From: an uncultured Treponema sp.
GTDB taxonomy: Bacteria; Spirochaetota; Spirochaetia; Treponematales; Treponemataceae
NCBI GenBank assembly: GCA_937877515.1
Contig: CALFIX010000049.1
Coordinates: forward strand, 1 to 64,000
Direction: 5' to 3'
Length of the DNA: 64,000 nucleotides
Shown here: positions 36,827-45,006 of the stretch, piece by piece
Layout of the letters: each line of letters opens with the position of its first letter
Numbering within the stretch: position 1 is the first letter of the stretch
Program-made: the position numbers and the translations under genes
Notes under the pieces: model-generated
The model's database searches: none
What the model saw: the letters and a program-made list of their open reading frames with translations, nothing else
What the model was told of the DNA's origin: nothing

Positions 36827-36855
36827 TTGAAAGTTAACAAAAGTCGGGCTATAAT
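36827..36855 (+). promoter_or_regulatory. Promoter of the channel-like operon
   Basis: TTGAAA (36827-36832) and TATAAT (36850-36855) are 17 bases apart, with a G-rich base run just before the -10. Transcription would start near 36862, about 35 bases before the first gene. Confidence 0.75.
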
Positions 36856-36897
36856 TTTTTTATAGTACTTTAAAATCCTGTTTGAAAGGCTTATTAG

Positions 36898-38019
36898 ATG
36901 AATAAAAGAAAGTTTAAAAACAAAAAGGGGCTCGTTAAGCGAAAAATAAAGCGACTGCTTTCCAATCCTTTTTTTTACATTGGAATTGTTGTTGTAATTT
37001 CTATATGTGTTGCAACCGTAGTTGTTTATTATTCTGAATCGGGGGGGCGTACTGATAGCGGCATAGTCGGTTGGTTTGATACCATCTGGCATACGATAGT
37101 TGCTGTTTCTGCAGCTTATTTTGACTACTACGTAAAATCTGTTCCCGGACGCATGGCTTCTCTGGTTCTGCTTCTCTTTGGAATGATAGTGTTTAGTTTT
37201 ATTACCGGTAAAATTACATCCGGCTTCATGAATATCTTAATGAAAAATAACAAGGGGTTAAAAAAAATAAGAAAAATGAAAGGACATTTTATAATTTGCG
37301 GCTGGAGGCCGGAATTTGAGAAAATTTTAGAAGCGGTGTTAAATTCTAACCCGGATATAAGTTCCGAGCAGATTGTTTTAGTAAATGAAGCTCCTTCAGA
37401 GAGCATAGAGCAGCTTAAAACAAATCTCCTCTTTAAGGATGTAAGTTATATTTCCGGAGACCCTGCAGATGCCTCAGTGTTAAAAAAAGCTTTTGTAGAC
37501 AGTGCAGACAGGGCCCTTATTATTTCTGATAAATCTAAAAAAAGAACTGACATAGAAACAGACTCAGAAACAGTCCTTACAGTTCTTGCAATTAAAAATG
37601 CAAATCCACAAATTTATACAGCTGCAGAAATAATAAACAAAAAGTTTGAGGAGCACTTGCGCCTGGCTCACTGTAACGAGATTCTGCTTACTCAGGAATA
37701 CGAGCACAGCCTTTTGGCAAATGCTTCCAGTGGTCAGGGGTATAGTAACGTAATAAAAACCTTTATTGCAAATGATGCAGACTCAGGAATTATAATAGAG
37801 CCTATTCCTATGGCATTTATAGAAAAACCTTATTCAAAGCTTTTAGAGCATGTTTCTTCTGAGAAAGGAGAAGTTTTGGTAGGGCTCTTGCTGAATACAA
37901 AGCTTCCTCAAAAAGGTCAGGAAGAAGAGTTTTCCTATAATGAGCCTTTGTTAACGCCACCGGATGATTTTATTATTCCAAAATATTCAAAATCAATTTT
38001 GATTTGTAAAAATCACTAG
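36898..38019 (+). CDS. Two-span ion-channel-like protein with RCK/TrkA-N domain, non-canonical filter (paralog A)
   Basis: A 373-residue protein: basic N-terminus, span about 26-45, pore loop about 57-82, span about 86-110, then a Rossmann-like domain starting GHFIICGWRPEF (129-140). The layout is that of a two-span potassium channel with a cytoplasmic RCK domain. Where such channels have TVGYGD, this has SAAYFD at 71-76; the pore-helix tryptophan (Trp64) and the following PGR (83-85) are kept. The selectivity glycines are therefore gone. RCK-type binding of nucleotide or ion may regulate it. Followed after 15 bases by a paralog and then a cNMP-binding gene. It could be a channel of altered selectivity or a regulator that no longer conducts. 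Confidence 0.8.
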   Translation: MNKRKFKNKKGLVKRKIKRLLSNPFFYIGIVVVISICVATVVVYYSESGGRTDSGIVGWFDTIWHTIVAVSAAYFDYYVKSVPGRMASLVLLLFGMIVFSFITGKITSGFMNILMKNNKGLKKIRKMKGHFIICGWRPEFEKILEAVLNSNPDISSEQIVLVNEAPSESIEQLKTNLLFKDVSYISGDPADASVLKKAFVDSADRALIISDKSKKRTDIETDSETVLTVLAIKNANPQIYTAAEIINKKFEEHLRLAHCNEILLTQEYEHSLLANASSGQGYSNVIKTFIANDADSGIIIEPIPMAFIEKPYSKLLEHVSSEKGEVLVGLLLNTKLPQKGQEEEFSYNEPLLTPPDDFIIPKYSKSILICKNH

Positions 38020-38034
38020 AAGGAGAAAATTGCC

Positions 38035-39246
38035 TTGAAGAAACGGAAAATAGAAGAGCACTCAAAAGAGAAAAAGAAAAAGACGGTTTCTCTTTTTAAG
38101 AGGCTTAAGCTTTTTTTCTCTGATCCGATAACATTAATCTGTATTGGAATTGTCTTTTTAATTTTTATAGCGTGTATCGTAATCTATAATACAGAAACTA
38201 AAACTGGCAGTGGAATAGAAACTAAGTTTGACACCTTTTGGTTTATGTGCGTTGCTGTTTTTGCAAACTACTTTGAATACGTTTGCGAGTCTTTGCCGGG
38301 CCGTATGGCGGGTTGGACAATGCTGATGACAGGTCTTGTCCTGTTTGGCGTTATTACTGCAAAAATTGCTTCATTCTTTTTAGATTTACAGATGAAAAAT
38401 GATAAGGGGTTAAAGAAATTGAATTCTATGAAAGACCATTTTTTACTTTGCGGCTGGCGACCAGGATTTGAAAAAATATTAGATAACCTTCTGGTATATA
38501 ATCCGGACATTCTTCCTGATCAGATTGTGCTTATAAACGAAGCTCCCGAACAGATAGAAACTCTAAGGTCTAATCCCAAGTATAAGGATTTAAACTATGT
38601 TGCAGGGGATTTTACAGATGAAGCTGTCTTAAAAAGAGCGTACATAGAAACCGCAGGTAATGCACTTGTAATTTCTGACCGCTCAAAAGAATATTCAGAC
38701 CTGGAAGTAGATAGCCGAACCGTTCTTGCTGTTTTAACCATGGAAAGTATGAGCCGTGGGCTTTACATTGCAGCTGAGCTTATAAGCGAAAAATTTGAAA
38801 AGCACCTAAAAATGGCTCACTGTGACGAAATTATTCTTACTCAGGAATATGAACGAAGTCTTCTTGCAACAGCATCCAGCGGACAGGGGTATAGCAACGT
38901 TATAAATGCTTTAATAAATGATGATGCAGAAGTCGGTCTTTTAATTGGTGACATTCCAGAAAGCTTTATCGGACTTCCATATAAAAATTTAAAGGATTTT
39001 GCCTGGAATCTTCGTAAGGAAAACGGAATGCTTGTAGGCTTGCTTTTAAACTCCGGTAATTTTCATTTGCGCAGAATGGAAGCAATACGGGAAGCCCAGA
39101 AAAATCCTAATATTTCATCGGTAATACAGGAGTTACAGAAAGTAAAAACTCTTGTAAGTAATGAACCACTTTTAACTCCTGATAACGAGTTTATTGTTCC
39201 AAAAAATGCACGTGCAATTTATGTACGCGGAAAAAAGCAGGCCTAG
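38035..39246 (+). CDS. Two-span ion-channel-like protein with RCK/TrkA-N domain, non-canonical filter (paralog B)
   Basis: A 403-residue paralog of the preceding gene, starting at TTG 38035 with ribosome site aaggag. Spans are about 32-51 and 92-117 and the filter-equivalent is FANYFE at 76-81, again without the GYG glycines, followed by PGR (88-90). The cytoplasmic half begins DHFLLCGWRPGFEKIL (134-149) and contains LLATASSGQGYSNVI, nearly identical to the matching stretch in paralog A. A 30-residue insert (NFHLRRMEAIREAQKNPN) is present only in B. Paralog A has an extra Asp and Tyr in the filter region; B has Asn and Glu. The pair could form a mixed oligomer. Confidence 0.8.
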   Translation: MKKRKIEEHSKEKKKKTVSLFKRLKLFFSDPITLICIGIVFLIFIACIVIYNTETKTGSGIETKFDTFWFMCVAVFANYFEYVCESLPGRMAGWTMLMTGLVLFGVITAKIASFFLDLQMKNDKGLKKLNSMKDHFLLCGWRPGFEKILDNLLVYNPDILPDQIVLINEAPEQIETLRSNPKYKDLNYVAGDFTDEAVLKRAYIETAGNALVISDRSKEYSDLEVDSRTVLAVLTMESMSRGLYIAAELISEKFEKHLKMAHCDEIILTQEYERSLLATASSGQGYSNVINALINDDAEVGLLIGDIPESFIGLPYKNLKDFAWNLRKENGMLVGLLLNSGNFHLRRMEAIREAQKNPNISSVIQELQKVKTLVSNEPLLTPDNEFIVPKNARAIYVRGKKQA

Positions 39247-39258
39247 GAGAAAGTAAGT

Positions 39259-39774
39259 ATGGATTCGTTTGAGAAAGTTTTACCCAGATTAAAAAAAATC
39301 TCTCTTTTTGAAGAATTTGATATTTCTTCTGAAAGTGATAGAGAAATTTTACATGCAGTTTACAACGTGCTCTCCTTAAAGAAATATAGAGCGAAAGAAA
39401 CAATTATAAAGGAAGGGCAGGATGATGACCTCTTTTTTATTTTGTATGATGGTGAAGTTTTAATAACCAGAAAAACTCCTGCAGATGATGTTATTGCGCT
39501 TGCAACCTTAAATGCAGAACAAAATATTTTCTTTGGAGAAATGACGTTGATAAGTAATAATCAGCGTTCTGCAACGGTAACTGCAAAAACTGATTGTCTG
39601 ACATTAAGTGTTTCCGGAAAAAAGTTTCAGGAATTGTTTGAGATTTATCCAATTCTGGGGCTTAGAGTCTTAAAAGTCCTTTCCAGACAGCTTGCAAATA
39701 CTGTCAGCGAAATGAATAAGGATAAGGCTGTTTTATACGAAGCTCTCTGTAATGAAATTAAAGACGGTGTTTAA
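39259..39774 (+). CDS. Cyclic nucleotide-binding domain protein, no DNA-binding domain
   Basis: A 171-residue protein of one cNMP-binding domain (about 15-140) with an intact phosphate cassette: FFGEMTLIS (Glu94) and NQRSATV (Arg103). A short helical tail follows (EMNKDKAVLYEALCNEI) and no helix-turn-helix, so it is not a CRP-type transcription factor. It starts 12 bases after the channel paralog B. The obvious reading is a soluble ligand sensor for the channel pair. Confidence 0.88.
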   Translation: MDSFEKVLPRLKKISLFEEFDISSESDREILHAVYNVLSLKKYRAKETIIKEGQDDDLFFILYDGEVLITRKTPADDVIALATLNAEQNIFFGEMTLISNNQRSATVTAKTDCLTLSVSGKKFQELFEIYPILGLRVLKVLSRQLANTVSEMNKDKAVLYEALCNEIKDGV

Positions 39775-39797
39775 CTAAAAAAAAATATACAGATTAG

Positions 39798-39826
39798 TTG
39801 AAATTTATATAAAAAAAATATATTCT
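39798..39826 (+). promoter_or_regulatory. Promoter of the cobalamin-riboswitch operon
   Basis: TTGAAA (39798-39803) and TATTCT (39821-39826) are 17 bases apart in an AT-rich region, which puts transcription start near 39833, just before the aptamer-like region. Confidence 0.45.
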
Positions 39827-39832
39827 CCCTCT

Positions 39833-40131
39833 GCACATTTCAATGGAAGCAAGTAAAGAAGCATCTGCTTTGAAGCTTGCACTGAACGCCCAACGGTGTC
39901 AGTTTAGATGTGATGATGACATGTTTTAAAGCAAACTGTTACATTGCTTTGATAAAACGGCAAATATTTGCCGTACGTGAAACCACTGAGAATATTTTCT
40001 TGGGAAGGGATCATCATCCCATAAAACTTTTTTAGGAAGCTTTTATGGAACTGGAGTCCGGAAACTTTGGTGTGCGCGGGGACTTTTCCCCTTTATCTTC
40101 GTATGAGGATAAAAACTTTTTTTTTCGCATT
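39833..40131 (+). promoter_or_regulatory. Cobalamin (B12) riboswitch-like leader with terminator
   Basis: This 300-base stretch without a gene resembles, block by block, the E. coli btuB leader as I remember it. GCAAG/CTTGC (39849-39879) with the inner AAGCA/TGCTT corresponds to the first paired region. CTGAACGCCCAACGGT (39882-39897) matches CTGACGCGCAGCGGT. GATGATGA and TCATCATCCC (40010-40019) match GATGAT and TCATCATC. CCACTG...TTGGGAAGG matches CACTG...GTGGGAAG. GAACTGGAGTCCGG is a poor match to the B12 box. A hairpin TTTATCTTC/GAGGATAAA then AAC and nine T ends it: an expression platform by termination. Weak points are the B12 box and the lack of a folding check. Confidence 0.7.
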
Positions 40132-40157
40132 TGGCGATTAGATGCGAGGAGTGTTCT

Positions 40158-40637
40158 ATGAAAGCAAAACGCTTTTCTTTTGGTCGCGTGGCTATAGTTG
40201 TATTGGCTTCGCTTTTTGTATTTGGATTTACAGGTTGTTCCTGGCTATCAAATCTTTTTGGAGATGATGTTACCGGAACTTATACAAGCTCCTATGGTGA
40301 TAGCTATGTTATTACATCAAGTACAATAACCTATAATGATGGCGGTTATGGTTATGACTGGGAAGGTGATGTTGTTGCAACAGATAAGGATTCTGATACT
40401 GCTTCAGGTTACTTGTATGTAAAGTATACGTCTGTAGGTACAGAGTTAGACAGTTCTTTAGTTGGAAATTATACTGCTATTCATTATAAAGATTTATCTG
40501 ATACTGGTGCTTTACTGTCTAATGCATATAAATATAATTATGATTCTTACAAATCTGACTTATCAGAAGCAAAATCAGAGTTTACCGTAGATAACGGATA
40601 TTTTTCGTGCTATGGTGAATATGCAAGATCTAACTAA
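40158..40637 (+). CDS. Small lipoprotein, riboswitch-controlled
   Basis: A 159-residue lipoprotein (lipobox FTGC, Cys27). The ATG at 40158 has ribosome site gaggag; the open frame starting at 40131 runs through the terminator and is rejected. The mature domain has repeated short strands with tyrosine and glycine (GTYTSSYGDSYVITSSTITYNDGGYGYDWEG), a small beta-barrel feel. It is the first gene after the B12-type leader and precedes a TonB-dependent receptor, so it may be a surface or periplasmic corrinoid-binding partner. No family recognised. Confidence 0.7.
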   Translation: MKAKRFSFGRVAIVVLASLFVFGFTGCSWLSNLFGDDVTGTYTSSYGDSYVITSSTITYNDGGYGYDWEGDVVATDKDSDTASGYLYVKYTSVGTELDSSLVGNYTAIHYKDLSDTGALLSNAYKYNYDSYKSDLSEAKSEFTVDNGYFSCYGEYARSN

Positions 40638-40672
40638 GCTTTAATAAAAATATTGTTTTTAAACGAATTTTG

Positions 40673-40742
40673 GGGGCTGTCATATAAGTTTCTTCTATAA
40701 GCAATAGAACATTGCTATAGAAAATTTTATATAGCCCCTTTT
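40673..40742 (+). terminator. Large hairpin between lipoprotein and TonB receptor
   Basis: GGGGCT (40673-40678) pairs with AGCCCC (40733-40738) and ATATAA with TTATAT; inside, TTCTATaaGCAAT pairs with ATTGCTATAGAA. TTTT then GTGTTTTTT follows. The ATG of the receptor lies 13 bases beyond the stem, with no ribosome site. It can be a terminator of the lipoprotein mRNA, a regulatory hairpin for the receptor, or both. Confidence 0.6.
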
Positions 40743-40751
40743 GTGTTTTTT

Positions 40752-42635
40752 ATGAAAAAAAAAGTTTTATTTTTTATTGCACTCTTATTGTTTACTCCTG
40801 TAATTGCACAGGAAGCTGAGGTTAGTGATGATAGCGAATATGACAGTACAATAGTTCTTCCTCATATTTACACTTACATCGAAAAACCTCTTGTAGAGCA
40901 GCGACAGGTTTTTACGAGTGAAGAAATTGAAGCTTTTCACGTGTCGTCTCTCCCCGAGCTTTTTAATGCAGCCGGCGTTCAGGTTTTAAGTTACGGTGCT
41001 TACGGGCTTTTATCCAAGCCCAGTATACGTGGTTTTACTGATGAAACAGTTATTGTTGTACTTGACGGCGTAATTGTAAACAATGCTCAAAACGGCACTT
41101 TTGATTTTACAAGTATTTCTCCGAGTGAAATTGAAAAAATAGAAATTGTCCGCGGTGGTTTTACAGAAGGTGTAACGGGTGAAGGTTCTGTAGGCGGCGT
41201 CATATACATTACGACAAAGAAGCAGACTTTAGGACAAAACTTTTCTTCTGACATTTTTTCTAAAACGTATTTTAATAAAGAATGGCCTGTAGATACGGTG
41301 GGGCTCTCTTTTTCCTATTCCGGTCAAACTGGGGAAGCGTCGTTTTTAAAGACAAACATAAAGGGCACTTTTGCAGAAAATGCTTTCCTGTATAAAGCGT
41401 ACGACGGAACTACGAGGGCTAGAGAACATTCCTGCGTTTATGACGGAAACTTTTCTTCGTCTTTCATGCATTACTTTGGAAGCGGTTCCTACTGGAGCAT
41501 AAGTGATCTTTTTTATGCTGGGTATAAGAATACTCCAAATACAGAAACCAGCACTGTTTACGGACTTCAGCAGGATTACAACAATAACTTAACGGCATCT
41601 TTAGTTTTCCCGTCTTTATGTGCCTTGGAAAAGACTGATTTTACCTTGAGTTATCAGAGCTCAAATGAGTTTTATAGCGACACGGCCTCCAGCGACAGTA
41701 AGCACATTTTAAATACTGGTGTTTTTACCGGCAGCACATGCTGGAGTGCTAAAGATTTTTTTGAAGAAAAAGTTGGATTAACTTTAAGTCTTGACTCACT
41801 TAATTCAACTGATGACGGAAGCCATACTCTTTTTAGCGGAACGTTAAAAGAAACAAGTAAAGTCTTTTTAGGAAAGATTTTTTCTTTTTCTGTTCCTCTT
41901 AGTTTTTCGTTTAGCGGAGAAAATTTTGCTTTTATTCCAAAAATGGGCGGAAAACTTTCATTTTACTTTGTTGATGTGATGCTTAACTTTTACCGCATGG
42001 TTCAATTTCCTATAATGAATGACCTGTACTGGGCGTACGACGGTTATTCTGAGGGAAACCCGGATCTGGAGCCTGAAAAAGGGTGGGGCGGAGAGCTTAC
42101 ATTTAACGCAAAAAATATTTTTATTCCCTTTAGCTTTTGCATTTACTCAAATTATTATGCACAGAAAATTCAGTGGGCACAAAATAACGGCATCTGGAGA
42201 CCGGAAAATGTTGCAAGTGCTTTTTACTTAGGCTTTAACTTGACGGCAGAGAAAACTCTGTGGAGCATTCTAACACTTAGGGGAAATGCAGAGTATTTAT
42301 ATACAGCACTTTTAGATGAGTCAGAGTCCTTAACGTATGGAAAACGCATAATGTATACGCCAGATTTAGTTGCTTCCTTAACTGCTGTTTTATCACTTAA
42401 TTTTTTAGATTTTACGCTTGAAGCAAATTATACGGGTAAGAGGTATATTTCTAATTTAAATATTTCTTACCTTAAGCCGTATCTTCTTTTAAATGCAAGT
42501 GCTACTCTTAAGAGTTGGAATGTAGTAAAACCCTACTTTAGACTAGATAATATCTTAAATGTGGATTATGAGTCTGTTCCTAACTATCCTATGCCAGGAA
42601 TATCTTTAACTGTGGGAGTAAAGTCTTCTTTCTAG
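40752..42635 (+). CDS. TonB-dependent receptor, likely cobalamin uptake
   Basis: A 627-residue outer-membrane protein: signal peptide (MKKKVLFFIALLLFTPVIA), plug domain about 50-150 (VFTSEEIEAFHVSSLPELFNAAGVQVLS, RGFTDETVIVVLDGV, IEKIEIVRGG), then a 22-strand-type barrel ending in a terminal phenylalanine. The length and plug match BtuB-type receptors. The B12-type leader upstream supports a corrinoid substrate; this is inference. No ribosome site precedes ATG 40752, and no tonB, exbB or exbD is in the window. An open GTG at 40743 is less likely as the start. Confidence 0.87.
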   Translation: MKKKVLFFIALLLFTPVIAQEAEVSDDSEYDSTIVLPHIYTYIEKPLVEQRQVFTSEEIEAFHVSSLPELFNAAGVQVLSYGAYGLLSKPSIRGFTDETVIVVLDGVIVNNAQNGTFDFTSISPSEIEKIEIVRGGFTEGVTGEGSVGGVIYITTKKQTLGQNFSSDIFSKTYFNKEWPVDTVGLSFSYSGQTGEASFLKTNIKGTFAENAFLYKAYDGTTRAREHSCVYDGNFSSSFMHYFGSGSYWSISDLFYAGYKNTPNTETSTVYGLQQDYNNNLTASLVFPSLCALEKTDFTLSYQSSNEFYSDTASSDSKHILNTGVFTGSTCWSAKDFFEEKVGLTLSLDSLNSTDDGSHTLFSGTLKETSKVFLGKIFSFSVPLSFSFSGENFAFIPKMGGKLSFYFVDVMLNFYRMVQFPIMNDLYWAYDGYSEGNPDLEPEKGWGGELTFNAKNIFIPFSFCIYSNYYAQKIQWAQNNGIWRPENVASAFYLGFNLTAEKTLWSILTLRGNAEYLYTALLDESESLTYGKRIMYTPDLVASLTAVLSLNFLDFTLEANYTGKRYISNLNISYLKPYLLLNASATLKSWNVVKPYFRLDNILNVDYESVPNYPMPGISLTVGVKSSF

Positions 42636-42717
42636 AGAGCTTTCGCTGAGTGGTAAAAAGCCTTACAATGCTATATAATCTTTTGTAAAAGCTAAAAAGC
42701 TTTTATTAGGAGTTATT

Positions 42718-44802
42718 ATGAAGAAGCAGTTGGGGATTAAAACTCGAATAATTCTTTCTTTTGCAGGTTTAATTCTTTTTACTTCACTGGTTATTGTTAG
42801 TTTATCGTACGGAAAATCTCGAGACGAATTAAAAAAATCTGTAGAAAAGCAGCTTTTAAGTTTGGCGCAGACTGTAGGTTCAGAAATTGAATCTATAAAC
42901 GCAAAACACTTTATGCTTGTAGAGTCTTGTGCAAATTTGGGGCCTGTAAGAGGTAGTGATTTAAGTCTTTATGAAAAATGGCTTTTAGTAAATACTGCAA
43001 CAGGAAAAAATGATCAGTACTATGGTCTTGTTTTTTGTGACGAAAAAGGTGTTGGTTACGGAAGTAAGGGTAACTGGAACGATTTACACGAGAGAGACTA
43101 TATGGCTCATGCCATGAAGGGTGAGCATTTTATAATGGATCCCAACTGGTCAAAAGTCATAAACAGTTTATGCACGTACTATGCAGTGCCTGTTTTAAAT
43201 GACAGTGGTAAGCAAATTGCAGAAGTTGCCGCAGTAGTTGATGCAACTGATTTATGTCACACGATGAAAGAAATTGTTGTCGGAGAAAATTCTCATCCTT
43301 TTGTAATGAATCGCACTACCGGAAAATTTGTTGCCCACGAAAATGAGGAGCTGGTTAAGGGTGGTGAAGCCGTTTCAGAAAATATTCCCAAAGGTTTTGC
43401 CGGCGTTCTTGAAAAAATAAATGCTGGAGAAAGCGGCGTAGAGGTTTTTTATGATGAACTTGCCTCAGAAAAATACGCCGTGTCTTTCATGCCTATAGAC
43501 GGTACTTCCTGGACTGCAGTCTGCTATGCTCCCTATACAGACTTTTACAGCGGGCTTCTGAAGCTCCTGAACGCAATGATTTTAATTACAGCCGTGGCAA
43601 TTGTTCTTTCTCTTATTGTTGGGCTTTGCGTTGTTAACTTTTCCCTTCGTCCCCTTAAAAAAGTAAGCGGTGCAATAAATGGAATTGCCTCTGGAGAGGC
43701 TGATTTAACACGCCGTCTTGAGGCAACTACTAAAGATGAGATAGGAAACGTTGTAAACGGCTTTAATGCATTTAGTGAAAAGCTGCAGAAAATAATCGGA
43801 GATGTGAAATTTTCTAAGGACGATTTAGTAAGTGCCGGAGAAGACATGACAACTGTCTCTGTAGAAACTGCAAGCTCAATTACAGAAATTATTGCAAACA
43901 TTCAGAGCATGCATAAGCAAATAGACACTCAGAGCCAGAGCGTAAGCCAGACGGCAGGTGCTGTAAACGAAATAGCTTCAAACATTGAATCTTTAGAGCG
44001 CATGATAGAAAGTCAGAGTAACGGCGTAAGTCAGGCAAGTGCGGCTGTAGAAGAGATGATTGGAAACATTGTTTCTGTAAACGGTTCTATGGACAAAATG
44101 GCAAATTCCTTTATGGAGCTTAGGGAAAATTCTCAAGCAGGTTTTAGTAAGCAGGCTGCCGTAAATGAACAGGTTAAGGAAATAGAAGCTCAGTCAAATA
44201 TGCTTCAGGAAGCAAACCTTGCGATTTCCAGCATTGCAGAACAGACAAATCTTCTTGCAATGAATGCCGCCATAGAAGCAGCTCATGCAGGAGAAGCAGG
44301 TAAAGGTTTTGCTGTTGTAGCAGATGAAATACGTAAACTTTCTGAAACTTCTACGGCTCAGAGTAAGACTATAGGCCTTCAGCTTAACAACATAAAAGAT
44401 TCCATTAATGAAGTTGTAAATGCAAGCGGTGAGGCAAGTAAAGCCTTTGAGGCTGTTTCTAAAAAACTGGAAGAAACAGATGCTCTTGTAATGCAAATAA
44501 AAGCTGCAATGGAAGAGCAGCAGGAAGGTTCTCATCAGATTACAGACGCATTGCATAATATGAATGACAGTACTGTAGAAGTTCGCACGGCTTCAAGCGA
44601 AATGGCAGAAGGCAACCGGATGATTCTGGAAGAGGTAAGAAATTTGCAGGATGCAACAGGTGTAATGAAAGAAAGCATGGAAGAAATGAGCATTGGTGCA
44701 AAAAAAATAAACGAAACTGGTGCTACCTTAAGTACAATCTCCGGTAGGGTTAAGGACTCTATTGAAAAAATAGGAAGCCAGGTGGATTTGTTTAAGGTGT
44801 AA
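42718..44802 (+). CDS. Methyl-accepting chemotaxis protein
   Basis: A 694-residue chemoreceptor. Span about 11-31, periplasmic double-Cache domain about 35-275 (YYGLVFCDEKGVGYGSKGNW, DPNWSKVINSLCTYYAVPVLNDSG), span about 282-304, HAMP to about 360, then the cytoplasmic signalling coil. The kinase-contact tip is IAEQTNLLAMNAAIEAAHAGEAGKGFAVVADEIRKLSE. It senses a small molecule outside and controls CheA inside. Its own promoter region has no clear flagellar-type signal. Ligand unknown; it is next to the B12 locus but with no shown link. Confidence 0.93.
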   Translation: MKKQLGIKTRIILSFAGLILFTSLVIVSLSYGKSRDELKKSVEKQLLSLAQTVGSEIESINAKHFMLVESCANLGPVRGSDLSLYEKWLLVNTATGKNDQYYGLVFCDEKGVGYGSKGNWNDLHERDYMAHAMKGEHFIMDPNWSKVINSLCTYYAVPVLNDSGKQIAEVAAVVDATDLCHTMKEIVVGENSHPFVMNRTTGKFVAHENEELVKGGEAVSENIPKGFAGVLEKINAGESGVEVFYDELASEKYAVSFMPIDGTSWTAVCYAPYTDFYSGLLKLLNAMILITAVAIVLSLIVGLCVVNFSLRPLKKVSGAINGIASGEADLTRRLEATTKDEIGNVVNGFNAFSEKLQKIIGDVKFSKDDLVSAGEDMTTVSVETASSITEIIANIQSMHKQIDTQSQSVSQTAGAVNEIASNIESLERMIESQSNGVSQASAAVEEMIGNIVSVNGSMDKMANSFMELRENSQAGFSKQAAVNEQVKEIEAQSNMLQEANLAISSIAEQTNLLAMNAAIEAAHAGEAGKGFAVVADEIRKLSETSTAQSKTIGLQLNNIKDSINEVVNASGEASKAFEAVSKKLEETDALVMQIKAAMEEQQEGSHQITDALHNMNDSTVEVRTASSEMAEGNRMILEEVRNLQDATGVMKESMEEMSIGAKKINETGATLSTISGRVKDSIEKIGSQVDLFKV

Positions 44803-44823
44803 ATTTTTTTTTGTAAATTTCTA

Positions 44824-44853
44824 TTGACAGAAACATTTTTGTTGTGTTATAGT
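44824..44853 (+). promoter_or_regulatory. Promoter of the aromatic amino acid leader
   Basis: TTGACA (44824-44829) is a perfect -35 box and TATAGT (44848-44853) a good -10, 18 bases apart. Transcription should start at about 44860, the A of the leader ATG, leaving no ribosome site. Confidence 0.82.
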
Positions 44854-44859
44854 GCAGCT

Positions 44860-44964
44860 ATGAAACACGTTACCCGTTGGGCAGAAATTATCAATAACTC
44901 TACGCTGGCTTACTTTTACTTTAGCTTTTATTGGTTTTCTCTTGCTTTGCGGAAGATGCGCTAG
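44860..44964 (+). CDS. Aromatic amino acid leader peptide (DAHP synthase attenuator)
   Basis: A 34-codon frame ending TAG. Residues 18-26 read YFYFSFYWF: eight aromatic residues in nine, with all of Phe, Tyr and Trp, plus Trp7. It sits before a terminator and the DAHP synthase gene. The ribosome would stall in this block when any charged aromatic tRNA is short. No Shine-Dalgarno sequence; the promoter puts transcription start at the ATG. Ribosome stalling at codons 18-26 leaves TGCGGAAG (44948-44955, within the leader's tail) free to pair with CTTCCGCA (45011-45018); a ribosome at the stop would cover it. Confidence 0.92.
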   Translation: MKHVTRWAEIINNSTLAYFYFSFYWFSLALRKMR

Positions 44965-45006
44965 TGCACAAGCGTATTTTAGTGTTTACTGGTAGTGGTA
45001 AATCTA

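Noticed and set aside
36772..37092. 106-codon minus-strand frame
   Set aside because: It overlaps the start of channel paralog A on the other strand and its residues (many Asn and Tyr) are those of a shadow.
42636..42717. Possible flagellar-type (sigma-28) promoter before the chemoreceptor
   Set aside because: TAAA is present but GCCGATAA is not at the right distance.
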